Assembly: GCA_023399275.1 (NCBI GenBank)
Contig: JAEWQH010000024.1
Coordinates: 1-27,903, forward strand
Source of the DNA: Bacillota bacterium
GTDB lineage: Bacteria > Bacillota > Clostridia > Christensenellales > CAG-138
Length of the DNA stretch: 27,903 nt
Reading direction: 5' to 3'
The notes under the pieces are model-generated. The model was not told the DNA's origin, did not search any database, and saw only the letters and a list, made by a program, of their open reading frames with translations. The translations under genes were made by a program, and so were the position numbers. The stretch's first letter is position 1; each line of letters begins with the position of its first letter. Below are positions 1 to 7,765 of this stretch, piece by piece.

Positions 1-1914
1 GCGCAGCCCCTTGCGGATCAGATGGTGATGCACGCCCGCGGTCGCGAGCAGCGACGGAATCGGCGCCAGCTTCCCGCTCGCCAGCCGGTCGGCGAGCACG
101 AGGACGGACGCCCCGTGCCGCAGGGCGGTCTCCGCCGCGGCAAAAAGCGCGTCCAACCCCGCTTCCAGTCCCTGTTTGGGATCGAACACCATATCCAGCT
201 CGGCTGCGGCAAAGCCCGGGATTCCCGCAAGCAGCCGCTCCAGATTCGCCGTGTGCAGTATCGGGGACGCCATGTGGATCTTGCGGCAGTTGTCCGGCTG
301 GTCCAGCGTCGGGTCTCCATTCGGGCCGAGAAACACGTCCATGCCGACCACGCACTCCTCCTGAATGGCGTCGATCGGCGGATTGGTCACCTGCGCAAAG
401 AGCTGCTTGAAGTAGTGAAACAGCGGTTGCGGGCGCTCGGAGAGCACCGCGATCGGCGCGTCGTAGCCCATGGAGCCCACGGGGTCGAGTCCGGTCTGCG
501 CAATCGGCAGCACGGTGAGCATGCGGTCCTCATACGTCCAGCCGAAGATATTCTGCAGCCGCGTCGGGTTCGTGCCCGGCGCGCTCCTGCGCTCGTACTT
601 CGGCTCCTCCAGCTCGATGACCTGCTGCTTGAGCCACTGCTTCCACGGCCCGTCGAGATACCGATCCTTGATCTGCCGGTCCTCAAGCAGCGCGCCCGTC
701 TCCGTGTCGAGCAGCAGCATCTGGTTCGGGCCGAGCCGGCCGCGGCGCACCACCTCCGCGGGTGGGATGTCGATCACACCACTTTCGGAAGCGAGCACGA
801 GCAGCCCGCCGCGCGTGAGCACCCAGCGCGCGGGGCGCAGGCCGTTTCGATCCAGCACCGCGCCGACCTGCCGCCCGTCGGTAAAGCACATGGCGGCGGG
901 GCCGTCCCACGGGGTCATCAGGCACGCGGCATAGCGGAAGAACTCCCGCTGGTTTTCATCCATCGTCGGATCCTTCGACCACGGGCCGGGCATCATCATA
1001 AACAGGGCCTGCGGCAGCGAGCGCCCCGCGACGACGAGGAACTCCAGCAGGTTGTCAAACTTGGTGGAATCGCTCCCGTCCGCGTCGAGGATCGGTAAAA
1101 TATCCGCAAACCGCTTGGAGAGCCTGCCCCCGTCCATCGCGGCGGAGGCGGCAAGCACCGCGTGCTCGCAGCCCTTGAGCGTATTGATCTCTCCGTTGTG
1201 GGCGACCATGCGAAACGGCTGCGCCCGCTCCCAGTTGGGAAATGTGTTGGTAGAGTAGCGCGAGTGCACCAGCGCGATGCCGGAGATGAAGTCCTCATCC
1301 AGCAAATCTGGGTAGAAGTCCGACACCTGCCAGGCCTGCATCATTCCCTTATAGACGATGGTTCTGTTCGAAAGGCTCGGGATGTACACCTCGCGCCCCT
1401 GCTCCTTCATCGCCTTTTCCATGCGCTTTCTGAGCACAAAGAGCCTTACGTCGGCGGGCAGCTCATCCTCCTTCCATGTCAGAAAAAGCTGCTTGACCGC
1501 CAGAACGCTGGCCCACGCGCCATAGCCGCAGGCATGCAGGTTGGTCGGCACCGTCCGCCAGCCGATCGGCGTGAACGCCTCCTCTCTGGCGATGGCCTCG
1601 ATCTCCTCCTGGGCCAGGCGGCAAACCTCCTCCTCCAGAGGCAAAAAAAACATACCGACGGCATATTGCCCTTCGCGCGGCAGGTGCAGCCCCGCGTGCT
1701 TGCGAAAAAACTTGTCCGGCAGCTGCAAAAGCACGCCCGCGCCGTCGCCGGTGTCGGGGTCGGCCCCTGTTCCGCCGCGATGCGCCAGGCGTACCAAAAT
1801 TTCGAGTGCGTCGGTGATGATCGCGTGCGATCGCAATCCGTTCGTATGCGCGATGAAGCCTGTTCCGCAGGCGTCATGCTCAAATTCCGGCCGCCAGAGC
1901 GCGGCTTGCTGCAT
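1..1914 (-). CDS. gltB: Glutamate synthase large subunit, N-terminal part (cut by window edge)
   Basis: NADPH- or ferredoxin-type glutamate synthase, cytoplasmic; transfers the glutamine amide to 2-oxoglutarate. The reading frame continues past position 1, so only about 638 residues are present: the class II glutamine amidotransferase domain and the start of the central domain. Seen: PEFEHDACGTGF with the nucleophile Cys, LAHRGGTGADPDTGDGAG, HSRYSTNTFPNWERAQPFR, HNGEINTLKG, DGSDSTKFDN and DRNGLRPARW, all hallmarks of the family. Two starts are possible. ATG at 1914 has GGAG five bases upstream and puts the Cys at residue 16, close to the family norm, so I chose it. ATG at 2031 would add a glutamine-rich 39-residue extension (Cys 55) and has AGGG six bases upstream. 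Mature enzymes expose the Cys by removing a propeptide, so either is workable. Its own promoter lies at 2320-2347. Confidence 0.96.
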   Translation of the reverse strand, partial: MQQAALWRPEFEHDACGTGFIAHTNGLRSHAIITDALEILVRLAHRGGTGADPDTGDGAGVLLQLPDKFFRKHAGLHLPREGQYAVGMFFLPLEEEVCRLAQEEIEAIAREEAFTPIGWRTVPTNLHACGYGAWASVLAVKQLFLTWKEDELPADVRLFVLRKRMEKAMKEQGREVYIPSLSNRTIVYKGMMQAWQVSDFYPDLLDEDFISGIALVHSRYSTNTFPNWERAQPFRMVAHNGEINTLKGCEHAVLAASAAMDGGRLSKRFADILPILDADGSDSTKFDNLLEFLVVAGRSLPQALFMMMPGPWSKDPTMDENQREFFRYAACLMTPWDGPAAMCFTDGRQVGAVLDRNGLRPARWVLTRGGLLVLASESGVIDIPPAEVVRRGRLGPNQMLLLDTETGALLEDRQIKDRYLDGPWKQWLKQQVIELEEPKYERRSAPGTNPTRLQNIFGWTYEDRMLTVLPIAQTGLDPVGSMGYDAPIAVLSERPQPLFHYFKQLFAQVTNPPIDAIQEECVVGMDVFLGPNGDPTLDQPDNCRKIHMASPILHTANLERLLAGIPGFAAAELDMVFDPKQGLEAGLDALFAAAETALRHGASVLVLADRLASGKLAPIPSLLATAGVHHHLIRKGLR

Positions 1915-2027
1915 CCCCCGCTCCGGTTGCCTCGCACGCCCGATATTCGGCGCGACCGCCGAATCGGTGTTTTCGTTGCATTGCTGTCGCACCTGTTGGC
2001 TGTTTTCCTGCTGCTGTTGCTGTCGAT

Positions 2028-2267
2028 TCATGTCTCACCCTGCCGGATTCCTTCGGCCCGTCCGGGCCGGCGCCCAATCCGTCTCTCCCCTGTGTCTTTT
2101 TTCTCTGTTGACCCGAGGCGCATGCCCGCTGCCGCCTCTTGCACGCGCTGCATTTTTTGCAGCTTTTCTTTCAGTTCGATTCTCAGCTGTTGCCGGCCAA
2201 GTAGAATGGCGTCCGGAAACCCCGCGTCTTTCCCGTCTGTCGGGATGCGCGGACTCCGGAACGCCAT
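2028..2267 (-). CDS. Possible small leader ORF upstream of gltB (79 aa)
   Basis: Open frame of 79 codons in the gltB leader, starting at an ATG with AGGA only three bases upstream. The first 50 residues look protein-like and helical (GRQQLRIELKEKLQKMQR), while the tail is basic and low in complexity. Its TGA overlaps the upstream gltB start candidate at 2031 as ATGA, which could couple translation. A second frame in the same stretch is also open, so this may be chance in GC-rich DNA. No family recognised. Confidence 0.25.
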   Translation of the reverse strand: MAFRSPRIPTDGKDAGFPDAILLGRQQLRIELKEKLQKMQRVQEAAAGMRLGSTEKKDTGERRIGRRPGRAEGIRQGET

Positions 2268-2277
2268 TGTTCCTGTT

Positions 2278-2309
2278 AAAAAGTGCAAGATGTCTCGCCC
2301 CATCTTGCA
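2278..2309 (-). terminator. Promoter-proximal hairpin with U-tract in the gltB leader (possible attenuator)
   Basis: On the minus strand TGCAAGATG and CATCTTGCA form a perfect 9-bp inverted repeat around an 8-base loop, followed after one C by five T. It begins only about ten bases after the -10 box, so it would be the very 5' end of the gltB transcript. The shape is that of an intrinsic terminator, which suggests attenuation or antitermination. The same palindrome could instead be an operator for a DNA-binding regulator. Which one holds cannot be decided from sequence alone. Confidence 0.55.
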
Positions 2310-2319
2310 AGTTTTATAT

Positions 2320-2347
2320 ATTATACCATCTGATGTTGGATTTGCAA
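2320..2347 (-). promoter_or_regulatory. Sigma-A type promoter of gltB
   Basis: Minus-strand -35 TTGCAA (2347-2342), 16-bp spacer and perfect -10 TATAAT (2325-2320). It lies in an AT-rich gap between the end of the family 2 glycosidase gene and gltB, pointing to gltB. Confidence 0.7.
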
Positions 2348-2415
2348 TCTAAATAATATATTTTTCACGCCAAAAAAATTGATGCCGAAAAACGCACCGA
2401 AATCACCTGCGCGCG

Positions 2416-4848
2416 TCAGCGATCGCTGATCGCCCGTTCCGCCCGGCACGCGTCCCGCGTCACCGTCAGCGTCAGCTCCTGCCGGCCAAACCGCTCGGAT
2501 TCGACGCAGACGCGCATATCCCCCGCCCCGGCGGACTTCACCCAGAATGCCGACGAGCCGCCGCAGAGCGGGATGTGTTCTGGCCCGATGCGCTCCCCCG
2601 CGCCGGAAACGGTGACGCGCACCGCCTCCGCGGAATATGGCAGCACCATGCCAAACTGATCGACATGCTCCATCGCGATGCGGCACACATCGTAGGTATC
2701 CCCCTCGGTCAATGTGAGCGTATCCGGCGTAAGCCGCAGCCCCGCCGAAACCGACGCGCCGCGCCGCACGCTCGCCACCGGGCGCCCGCCGCGACAGCCT
2801 TCAAACAGATATTCAGTCGATTCCGAGCCCCAGCCCGCGACATAGCGCATGTAGAGTCCAACCGCATCCTGGTAGGACAGCCGCAGCTTGAGCATACTGT
2901 AGCCCATCGCGAGCTGATACCGCAGCGGCAGCGATTTGTCGCCGTATTTCAAAATCGCGGCGAAGATGCGCTTGATGCGCGCCGCGTCCTTTGGAGCGAA
3001 GCCCTCGTTTTTTTCCATCCGCTCGCCGATGAAGTCGTCGATGACGACCGGCGGATGCGGCAGGTTGGGAAATGCCGCACGATCCGGGAAGAATTCGCCG
3101 ATGAACGCGCCGTTTTGATAGAGGCGGACCGAGTCGCAGTTGGTGAATACGTGAACCCGGCTCAGGTCCGCAGCCGCGCGCTCGCCCTGATTCATGCCGG
3201 AGGCGACCTCCAGCACGGCTTCGCTGTCCTGCTGCGAGCGATAGGCCTCCGCGGCAAATTTCGGCAGGCGAAACAGGTCGGTCACGCCATGGTAGCAGAC
3301 CCGGTCCCCGCTGCCAAAGTCCTTATGCGTGTTGTAGTCGCTCATGCACCAGCCGACCGCACCGCAGATCTCCTCCGCGCCATACATGGCATCCAGCACG
3401 CGCAGATGCCGCAGCGCGTGCTCCACGCGCTTCTCCTCGCAGTCGAACTTCTTCGTGGGAAACATATGCCCGTTGTGCTCGGTCACGAGGTAGGGTACAC
3501 GCGCGCGCGCGACCGCCTTACGCGTCTTGAGCGGCGGCGTTACGCCATTGTGCACGAAGTCGTTATAGGTATACACATCCTCCAGCAGCCGGCTGCCCGC
3601 AAAGTTGCGCACGCCGCCGGTCTGCCGCGTCGCGTCCAGCCGGTGCGCCAGCGCGTTCGTCTGGCGATAAAACGCGTCGTCGTCCTGCGACTCGTTGATG
3701 CGCACGCCCCAGAGCACGATGCTCGGGTGGTTCCAGTCCCGCTCGATCATCTCCTCCAGCACGCGCAGCGCGTTTTGCTTCCACCCTTCGCCGCCGATGT
3801 GCTGCCAGCCCGGCAGCTCCTCAAACACCAGCAGCCCCAGCTCGTCGCAGCGCGCAAGGAAATGTTCGGACTGCGGATAGTGGCTCGTGCGCACAAAGTT
3901 GACCCCGAGGCGGTGCTTGAGCAGCTCCGCGTCGCACGCCTGCGCACGCTTTGGCATAGCGTAGCCGACATAGGGATAGCTCTGATGCCGGTTCAGCCCG
4001 CGCAGCTTCATCTGCCGGCCGTTGAGAAAGAAGCCCTCCGGCGTAAAAACCGCCTCGCGAAAGCCAATGCGGCAGTCCCAAGCATCCGTCTCGCGCCCGC
4101 CGATCGAGAGCGCAATCCGCAGCGTATACAGGCGCGGCGTCTCGATGTCCCAGAGAAGAACGTCGCCCGCTAAAAAAAAGGCCGACAGCGTCTGCTCCCG
4201 CGCCCCGTCGAGCGAGGCATCCTGCGTGTGGCGGCAAACCTCCCCCTGCTCCCCCGCGAGCGTAAAGGTCAACTCCGCCGCGCCGCGTACGCCGGCCGCG
4301 TTGTCGAAGAAGAGCTCGCTCTCCACGCGCCAGCCTTCCTCCAGTTTGCGCGGGTTTGCGTGCGCGTTTTTCAGATAGACCGCATCCGTCTCCTCCAGCC
4401 ATACCTCGCGGTAGATGCCGCCGTAGGTCAGGTAGTCGATCACATATCCAAACGGAGGGATGTCCGCGCGTTCGTCTGCGTCCGCCACCACGGCGATCAC
4501 ATCATCCCCGCCGGTGACGTGCCCGGTCAGTTCGCAGGAAAACGGCGTGTAGCCGCCGAGGTGCTCGGTCAGCAGAATCCCATTGTAAAATACCCTGGCT
4601 GCCGCCATTACGCCCTCAAAGCGCAAAAACACGCGCCGGCCTTCGCGCGGGGCGATACACACGCGCCTGCGATAGCAGCTGACAAGCCTGCTCTCACGCT
4701 CGTCGAAGTGATTCAGCGGCAGCACGCGGTTCGTATGCGGCAGCCGGACGGGGACAAACGCGGCTTCGTCCGCCTGCGGCTGCTCCATCCCCGCGCGATA
4801 CTCCTCTGAAAAAAGCCAGCCGTCGTTGATTGGTTGCCTGTTTCTCAT
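2416..4848 (-). CDS. Family 2 glycoside hydrolase, beta-galactosidase-like
   Basis: Retaining exo-glycosidase of family GH2, predicted cytoplasmic since no signal peptide is seen; 810 residues. Order: jelly-roll sugar-binding domain (about 1-160), Ig-like domain (about 165-265), TIM barrel (about 270-555) and C-terminal Ig-like domains. Seen: RGLNRHQSYPYVG, the acid/base Glu386 in GVRINES, the nucleophile Glu457 in VTEHNG, and SDYNTHKDFGSGDRVCYHG, which recurs in beta-galactosidase-like GH2 enzymes. I do not see the N-x-K carboxylate-binding motif of beta-glucuronidases, so a neutral substrate such as a galactoside is more likely; the exact sugar is not readable. The start at 4848 has GGGAGGG seven bases upstream. 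It follows the asparaginase gene by 40 nt on the same strand, so the two are probably co-transcribed. No clear terminator follows it. Confidence 0.92.
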   Translation of the reverse strand: MRNRQPINDGWLFSEEYRAGMEQPQADEAAFVPVRLPHTNRVLPLNHFDERESRLVSCYRRRVCIAPREGRRVFLRFEGVMAAARVFYNGILLTEHLGGYTPFSCELTGHVTGGDDVIAVVADADERADIPPFGYVIDYLTYGGIYREVWLEETDAVYLKNAHANPRKLEEGWRVESELFFDNAAGVRGAAELTFTLAGEQGEVCRHTQDASLDGAREQTLSAFFLAGDVLLWDIETPRLYTLRIALSIGGRETDAWDCRIGFREAVFTPEGFFLNGRQMKLRGLNRHQSYPYVGYAMPKRAQACDAELLKHRLGVNFVRTSHYPQSEHFLARCDELGLLVFEELPGWQHIGGEGWKQNALRVLEEMIERDWNHPSIVLWGVRINESQDDDAFYRQTNALAHRLDATRQTGGVRNFAGSRLLEDVYTYNDFVHNGVTPPLKTRKAVARARVPYLVTEHNGHMFPTKKFDCEEKRVEHALRHLRVLDAMYGAEEICGAVGWCMSDYNTHKDFGSGDRVCYHGVTDLFRLPKFAAEAYRSQQDSEAVLEVASGMNQGERAAADLSRVHVFTNCDSVRLYQNGAFIGEFFPDRAAFPNLPHPPVVIDDFIGERMEKNEGFAPKDAARIKRIFAAILKYGDKSLPLRYQLAMGYSMLKLRLSYQDAVGLYMRYVAGWGSESTEYLFEGCRGGRPVASVRRGASVSAGLRLTPDTLTLTEGDTYDVCRIAMEHVDQFGMVLPYSAEAVRVTVSGAGERIGPEHIPLCGGSSAFWVKSAGAGDMRVCVESERFGRQELTLTVTRDACRAERAISDR

Positions 4849-4888
4849 CGTTTATCCCTCCCGCGGCGCGCCTGCACCGGATCGTTTG

Positions 4889-5908
4889 CTAAGATTGTAC
4901 CACAGTCTGCGCGCCCGCCGGCAGCGTGATTTCGCCGCAGTAGTTTGTCTCCATCATCCGGCGCACCTGCTGCGGCGTGTTTGCGTGCGCGAGCACCCAC
5001 ATCAGCTTCGTCACTGCGCACTCGCTCGTCATGTCATACGCCTGCAAGATGCCCAGTTCCAGCGCAAGCCTGCCGGTTTCGTAGACCGTGGGGTCGCTCG
5101 GCTCGTAGCGGCACTGCGTGGTCAGCAGCACCGAAACGTCTTCATCCAGCAGCTTCTGGATCCCGGCGAGGAGGTTCCGGCGGAGGCAGTGCAGCCCGCC
5201 GAGGCCAAAACCCTCGATCACAACGCCGCGGTAACCAAGCCGCGCGATGTCGTCAAACACCTCCGGCCGGGTACCGGGGATCAGCTTGAGCAGGAACACG
5301 CCCGGCTCGATCGCATCGTCCAGCGCGGGCTTACCCGTCGGCGGCTCCGGCGGGGCGATCAGGCTTATGCCGCCAGAGCGGATGCGGCCGACCGGCGCAC
5401 GGTTGATGCTCTCAAACGCGTTTCGGCTCATGGTGCGCACCTTCGCCACACGGCAGCCGAGCATGATCTTTCGGTCGAACACCACGACCACCCCTGCGAT
5501 TGCGCTCGCCGCGGCAGCCAGCGCATCGCGCAGGTTTCGCTTCGCATCCGTCCGCGGATGTCCGACCGGCAGCTGCGCACCCGTGATCACGACGGGCTTG
5601 TCCACATTTTGCAGCATAAACGAGAGCATGCTCGCGGTATACGCCATCGTATCCGTACCGTGCAGCACCACGACGCCGTCGCAGTTCGGCAGGCTGTCGA
5701 ACACGGCCCCGGCAATGAGCCGCCATTCCTCCGGCTGGATGTTGGAACTATCCAGATTCAGAATCGTTTTGGTCTTGATCCGCCACAGCCTCCCGGCATC
5801 CGGCACAAAGCCCAGGATATCGTCCGCGCTCAGCGTGGGAATCAGGCCGTCCTCCGTCTGCGTACAGGCAATGGTGCCGCCGGTGGACAGGATCATCAGC
5901 TTTTTCAT
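4889..5908 (-). CDS. ansA: Type I (cytoplasmic) L-asparaginase
   Basis: Hydrolyses asparagine to aspartate and ammonia. 339 residues with no signal peptide, which fits the cytoplasmic AnsA type. Seen: STGGTIA with the catalytic Thr12, HGTDTM with Thr85 and Asp86 of the second triad, and RVAKVRT whose Lys156 sits where the catalytic Lys of the family lies. The substrate-binding DSS follows at about 53-55. I chose the ATG at 5908 because GGGAG lies five bases before it; an in-frame ATG four codons upstream has no ribosome binding site. It heads a likely two-gene unit with the downstream glycosidase. Divergent to it is the thioesterase gene. No convincing promoter of its own was found in 5909-6060. 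Confidence 0.93.
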   Translation of the reverse strand: MKKLMILSTGGTIACTQTEDGLIPTLSADDILGFVPDAGRLWRIKTKTILNLDSSNIQPEEWRLIAGAVFDSLPNCDGVVVLHGTDTMAYTASMLSFMLQNVDKPVVITGAQLPVGHPRTDAKRNLRDALAAAASAIAGVVVVFDRKIMLGCRVAKVRTMSRNAFESINRAPVGRIRSGGISLIAPPEPPTGKPALDDAIEPGVFLLKLIPGTRPEVFDDIARLGYRGVVIEGFGLGGLHCLRRNLLAGIQKLLDEDVSVLLTTQCRYEPSDPTVYETGRLALELGILQAYDMTSECAVTKLMWVLAHANTPQQVRRMMETNYCGEITLPAGAQTVVQS

Positions 5909-6064
5909 ATTCGCTCCCATACAAAAAAGATTGGACCGGCTATTCGGTTGTATCGCACGCCCGCCTCAGCCTGGCGCGCAACCTAAAGGTAACACAACCT
6001 CTTCCGCCTTACCAGCGCACGGGCGCAATATAGGATCCGCGCAACCCGGCCCGCCGCCCCGCAT

Positions 6065-6092
6065 TTGAAAACGCAGTGATTTTCTGTATAAT
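6065..6092 (+). promoter_or_regulatory. Sigma-A type promoter of the thioesterase gene
   Basis: TTGAAA (6065-6070), 16-bp spacer, perfect TATAAT (6087-6092). The transcript would start near 6099, about 67 nt before the TTG start codon. Confidence 0.72.
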
Positions 6093-6165
6093 AGAAGCAG
6101 TATCCGATATCATAGCCGGGCGCGCCCAACGCGCGCAAAGCGGCGCAATGCAGAGGTGATCCATT

Positions 6166-6678
6166 TTGAAAAGACTCGTCGTCAAAAAACACAATGCGGG
6201 CAAGGGCTGCTTCGTCTGCGGCGTTGAAAACCCCTTTGGCCTGCATACGGACTTCTATGAGCTGGAGGACGGCACCATCGCGGCCAAGGTGACGCCAAAC
6301 GAACACCACCAAAGCTACCCCGGGCGCGTACACGGCGGCGTAAGCGCCGCGCTGCTGGACGAAACCATCGGCCGGGCCATCAACGTAACGGAGCCGGATA
6401 CCTGGGCGGTCACCGTGGAGATCAGCACGCACTACAAAAAGCCCGTGCCATACGGCGTAGAGCTCACCGTCACCGGGCGCATACTGGAGAATACGCGCCG
6501 CATCTTCACGGGCGACGGCGCCATCTTGCTGCCGGGCGGAGAAGCCGCCGTCACCGCCACCGCGAAATACATGAAGCTCAAGCTCTCCGACATCGCAGAC
6601 TTCGAAGCAAACGGCGAAAGCTGGCAATGCTATCCCTACGAGACCGATCCGGCAGAGATCGATCTGCCGGACGCATGA
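6166..6678 (+). CDS. Hotdog-fold thioesterase, PaaI/4HBT superfamily
   Basis: 170-residue single-domain hotdog protein, likely an acyl-CoA thioesterase in the cytoplasm. Seen: an N-terminal GCFVCGVENPFGLH motif common in this subgroup, then the central helix RVHGGVSAALLDETIG, where HGG and the Asp/Glu match the catalytic region of PaaI-like enzymes. The beta sheet follows with EISTHYKKPVPYG and VTATAKYMKL. The start is TTG, chosen because AGGTGA lies six bases upstream and no ATG fits. A promoter is at 6065-6092 and a hairpin lies just downstream, so it is probably a single-gene transcript. The substrate is not predictable. Confidence 0.88.
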   Translation: MKRLVVKKHNAGKGCFVCGVENPFGLHTDFYELEDGTIAAKVTPNEHHQSYPGRVHGGVSAALLDETIGRAINVTEPDTWAVTVEISTHYKKPVPYGVELTVTGRILENTRRIFTGDGAILLPGGEAAVTATAKYMKLKLSDIADFEANGESWQCYPYETDPAEIDLPDA

Positions 6679-6698
6679 CCCTTTCCCAAAATACGACA

Positions 6699-6724
6699 CA
6701 GCCCGCCGGTTTTCCGGCGGGCTG
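6699..6724. terminator. Hairpin between the convergent thioesterase and ferritin genes
   Basis: Perfect 11-bp stem (CAGCCCGCCGG with CCGGCGGGCTG) around a TTTT loop, placed between two convergent stop codons. T-runs are weak on both sides (TTTG on plus, TATTTTGGG on minus), but position and stem strength support a two-way terminator. Confidence 0.7.
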
Positions 6725-6750
6725 CACTGTTTGCATCGCGGTATTTGAGA

Positions 6751-7263
6751 TTAGAGCACGAGGCTCGGCGCGGTGTAGGCGCGCGTACCCATCTCCTGAT
6801 CGAGCATGAACAAACCCTTGCTCTCTGCGCCGAAGAGCTCCATCTTCTTGATATTGTCGTTGGCGTTGGTCTCCTCCTCCGCCTGTTCCTTGACGAACCA
6901 GTCGAGGAACTGCATGGTGCGGAAGTCCTTCGCCTCAAACGCGGCTTCGTAGATGGTGTGGATCGAGGCGGTTACATACTGCTCGTGGGTCAGGGAGGCG
7001 CAGAGCGCGTCAATGTGCTTTTTGAGCACGACGTCCGGCTTGGCAATCGCCTCCAGCGTGACCTTGATGTCGTTGTTTTGCATGTATTTGATGAACAGCA
7101 GCGCGTGGTCACGCTCCTCCTGCGCCTGGATATTGAACCAGTTGGCAAAGCCCTTCAGGCCCTGCTCATCGTAGTAATTTGCGAAATCCAGATACAGATA
7201 TGCGGAGTAGAACTCCTTGGTGATCTGTTCGTTCAACAGTTTTTTTACTTTTTCCGAAATCAT
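6751..7263 (-). CDS. ftnA: Ferritin, H-type iron-storage protein
   Basis: Forms the 24-subunit iron-storage shell in the cytoplasm; the di-iron centre oxidises ferrous iron. 170 residues, the usual FtnA length. All ferroxidase ligands are present at the numbering of the E. coli protein: Glu17 (TKEFYSAYLY), Glu50 and His53 (QEERDHALLF), Glu94 (THEQYV), Gln127 and Glu130 (VKEQAEEE). The start at 7263 has AGGAG nine bases upstream. The frame stays open for 48 codons before it, but those residues are basic and unlike any ferritin, so the longer form is rejected. It is transcribed from 7344-7372 and ends at the shared hairpin 6699-6724. Confidence 0.97.
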   Translation of the reverse strand: MISEKVKKLLNEQITKEFYSAYLYLDFANYYDEQGLKGFANWFNIQAQEERDHALLFIKYMQNNDIKVTLEAIAKPDVVLKKHIDALCASLTHEQYVTASIHTIYEAAFEAKDFRTMQFLDWFVKEQAEEETNANDNIKKMELFGAESKGLFMLDQEMGTRAYTAPSLVL

Positions 7264-7343
7264 GTTGTCAGTCTCCTTTTTTCTCGATTCTCTCTGATCG
7301 GTTCGTCTTGCTTTGTCGTGATAATCATACCGCCGACAACACC

Positions 7344-7372
7344 ATAATACTGTGCTTTTGTCACGCTTGCAA
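7344..7372 (-). promoter_or_regulatory. Sigma-A type promoter of ftnA
   Basis: Minus-strand TTGCAA (7372-7367), 17-bp spacer, TATTAT (7349-7344). Between it and the ribosome binding site lies TGATAAT on the plus strand (7319-7325), which equals one half of the Fur 7-1-7 consensus; the other half does not match. Confidence 0.62.
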
Positions 7373-7470
7373 CAGCATCCTTTGCGCAGCCGGCGTGACT
7401 TGCGCACAGAGCCGCCGCAGAAAAGCGGTTATCCTATATATATCGACAAAACGACTGGGGGCTATATCTT

Positions 7471-7656
7471 ATGAAACAAAACATCGGCAAGACGGACCGC
7501 TGGATCCGCATCGTCGCCGGCATCGCACTGCTGAGCCTGATCGTGTTTCTCTCCGGCGGCATCCGCTGGATCGGGCTCGTCGGCCTGATCCCTCTGCTGA
7601 CCGGGATCCTTGGCTACTGCCCGCTGTATACGCTCTTGCATCTCAAGACAAACTGA
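7471..7656 (+). CDS. Small DUF2892 / YgaP-type two-helix membrane protein
   Basis: 61 residues. The N-terminus IGKTDRWIRIVAG followed by two hydrophobic helices (about 12-30 and 34-52) and GYCPLYTLL is the classic pattern of the DUF2892 inner-membrane domain. In larger proteins this domain is fused to rhodanese; here it stands alone. Its role is unknown; the conserved Cys in GYCPLY has been linked to sulfur handling in fused relatives. The start at 7471 has a GGGG run eight to ten bases upstream, a weak ribosome binding site. It is convergent with the metal ATPase gene and divergent from ftnA. Confidence 0.88.
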   Translation: MKQNIGKTDRWIRIVAGIALLSLIVFLSGGIRWIGLVGLIPLLTGILGYCPLYTLLHLKTN

Positions 7657-7698
7657 CCGCACGCGCCAGCATCATTTTTTTATCACCGGCCAAAGCCG

Positions 7699-7733
7699 AA
7701 AACGCCCGCGCAACCGATCCGGCTGCGCGGGCG
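7699..7733 (-). terminator. Terminator of the metal-efflux operon
   Basis: A 10-bp stem (CGCCCGCGCA with TGCGCGGGCG, 7703-7712 and 7724-7733) with an 11-base loop. Read on the minus strand it is followed directly by TTTT. It lies 33 bp past the ATPase stop codon and can also stop transcription arriving from the convergent small gene. Confidence 0.72.
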
Positions 7734-7765
7734 CTGTTTCTGTGTCTTGCGAGGCTTCTGCTTCC

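Noticed and set aside
2054..2069. Perfect GC hairpin CGGCCC-GTCC-GGGCCG in the gltB leader
   Set aside because: No T-run on either strand and a 6-bp GC stem is expected by chance in this composition; not called a terminator.
2370..2415. T-rich stretch after the first GH2 gene as a terminator
   Set aside because: There is a T7 run on the minus strand but no stem of more than four pairs before it.
2575..4173. 532-codon plus-strand frame opposite the first GH2 gene
   Set aside because: Shadow; the GH2 catalytic motifs are on the minus strand.
2416..4848. Beta-glucuronidase identity for the first GH2
   Set aside because: The N-x-K motif that binds the glucuronic acid carboxylate was not found, and the DYNTHKDFGSGDR region fits beta-galactosidase-like enzymes better.
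5921..6060. Asparaginase promoter such as TTGCGC with GATACA
   Set aside because: Spacing of 21 bp and poor hexamers; no candidate met a reasonable standard.
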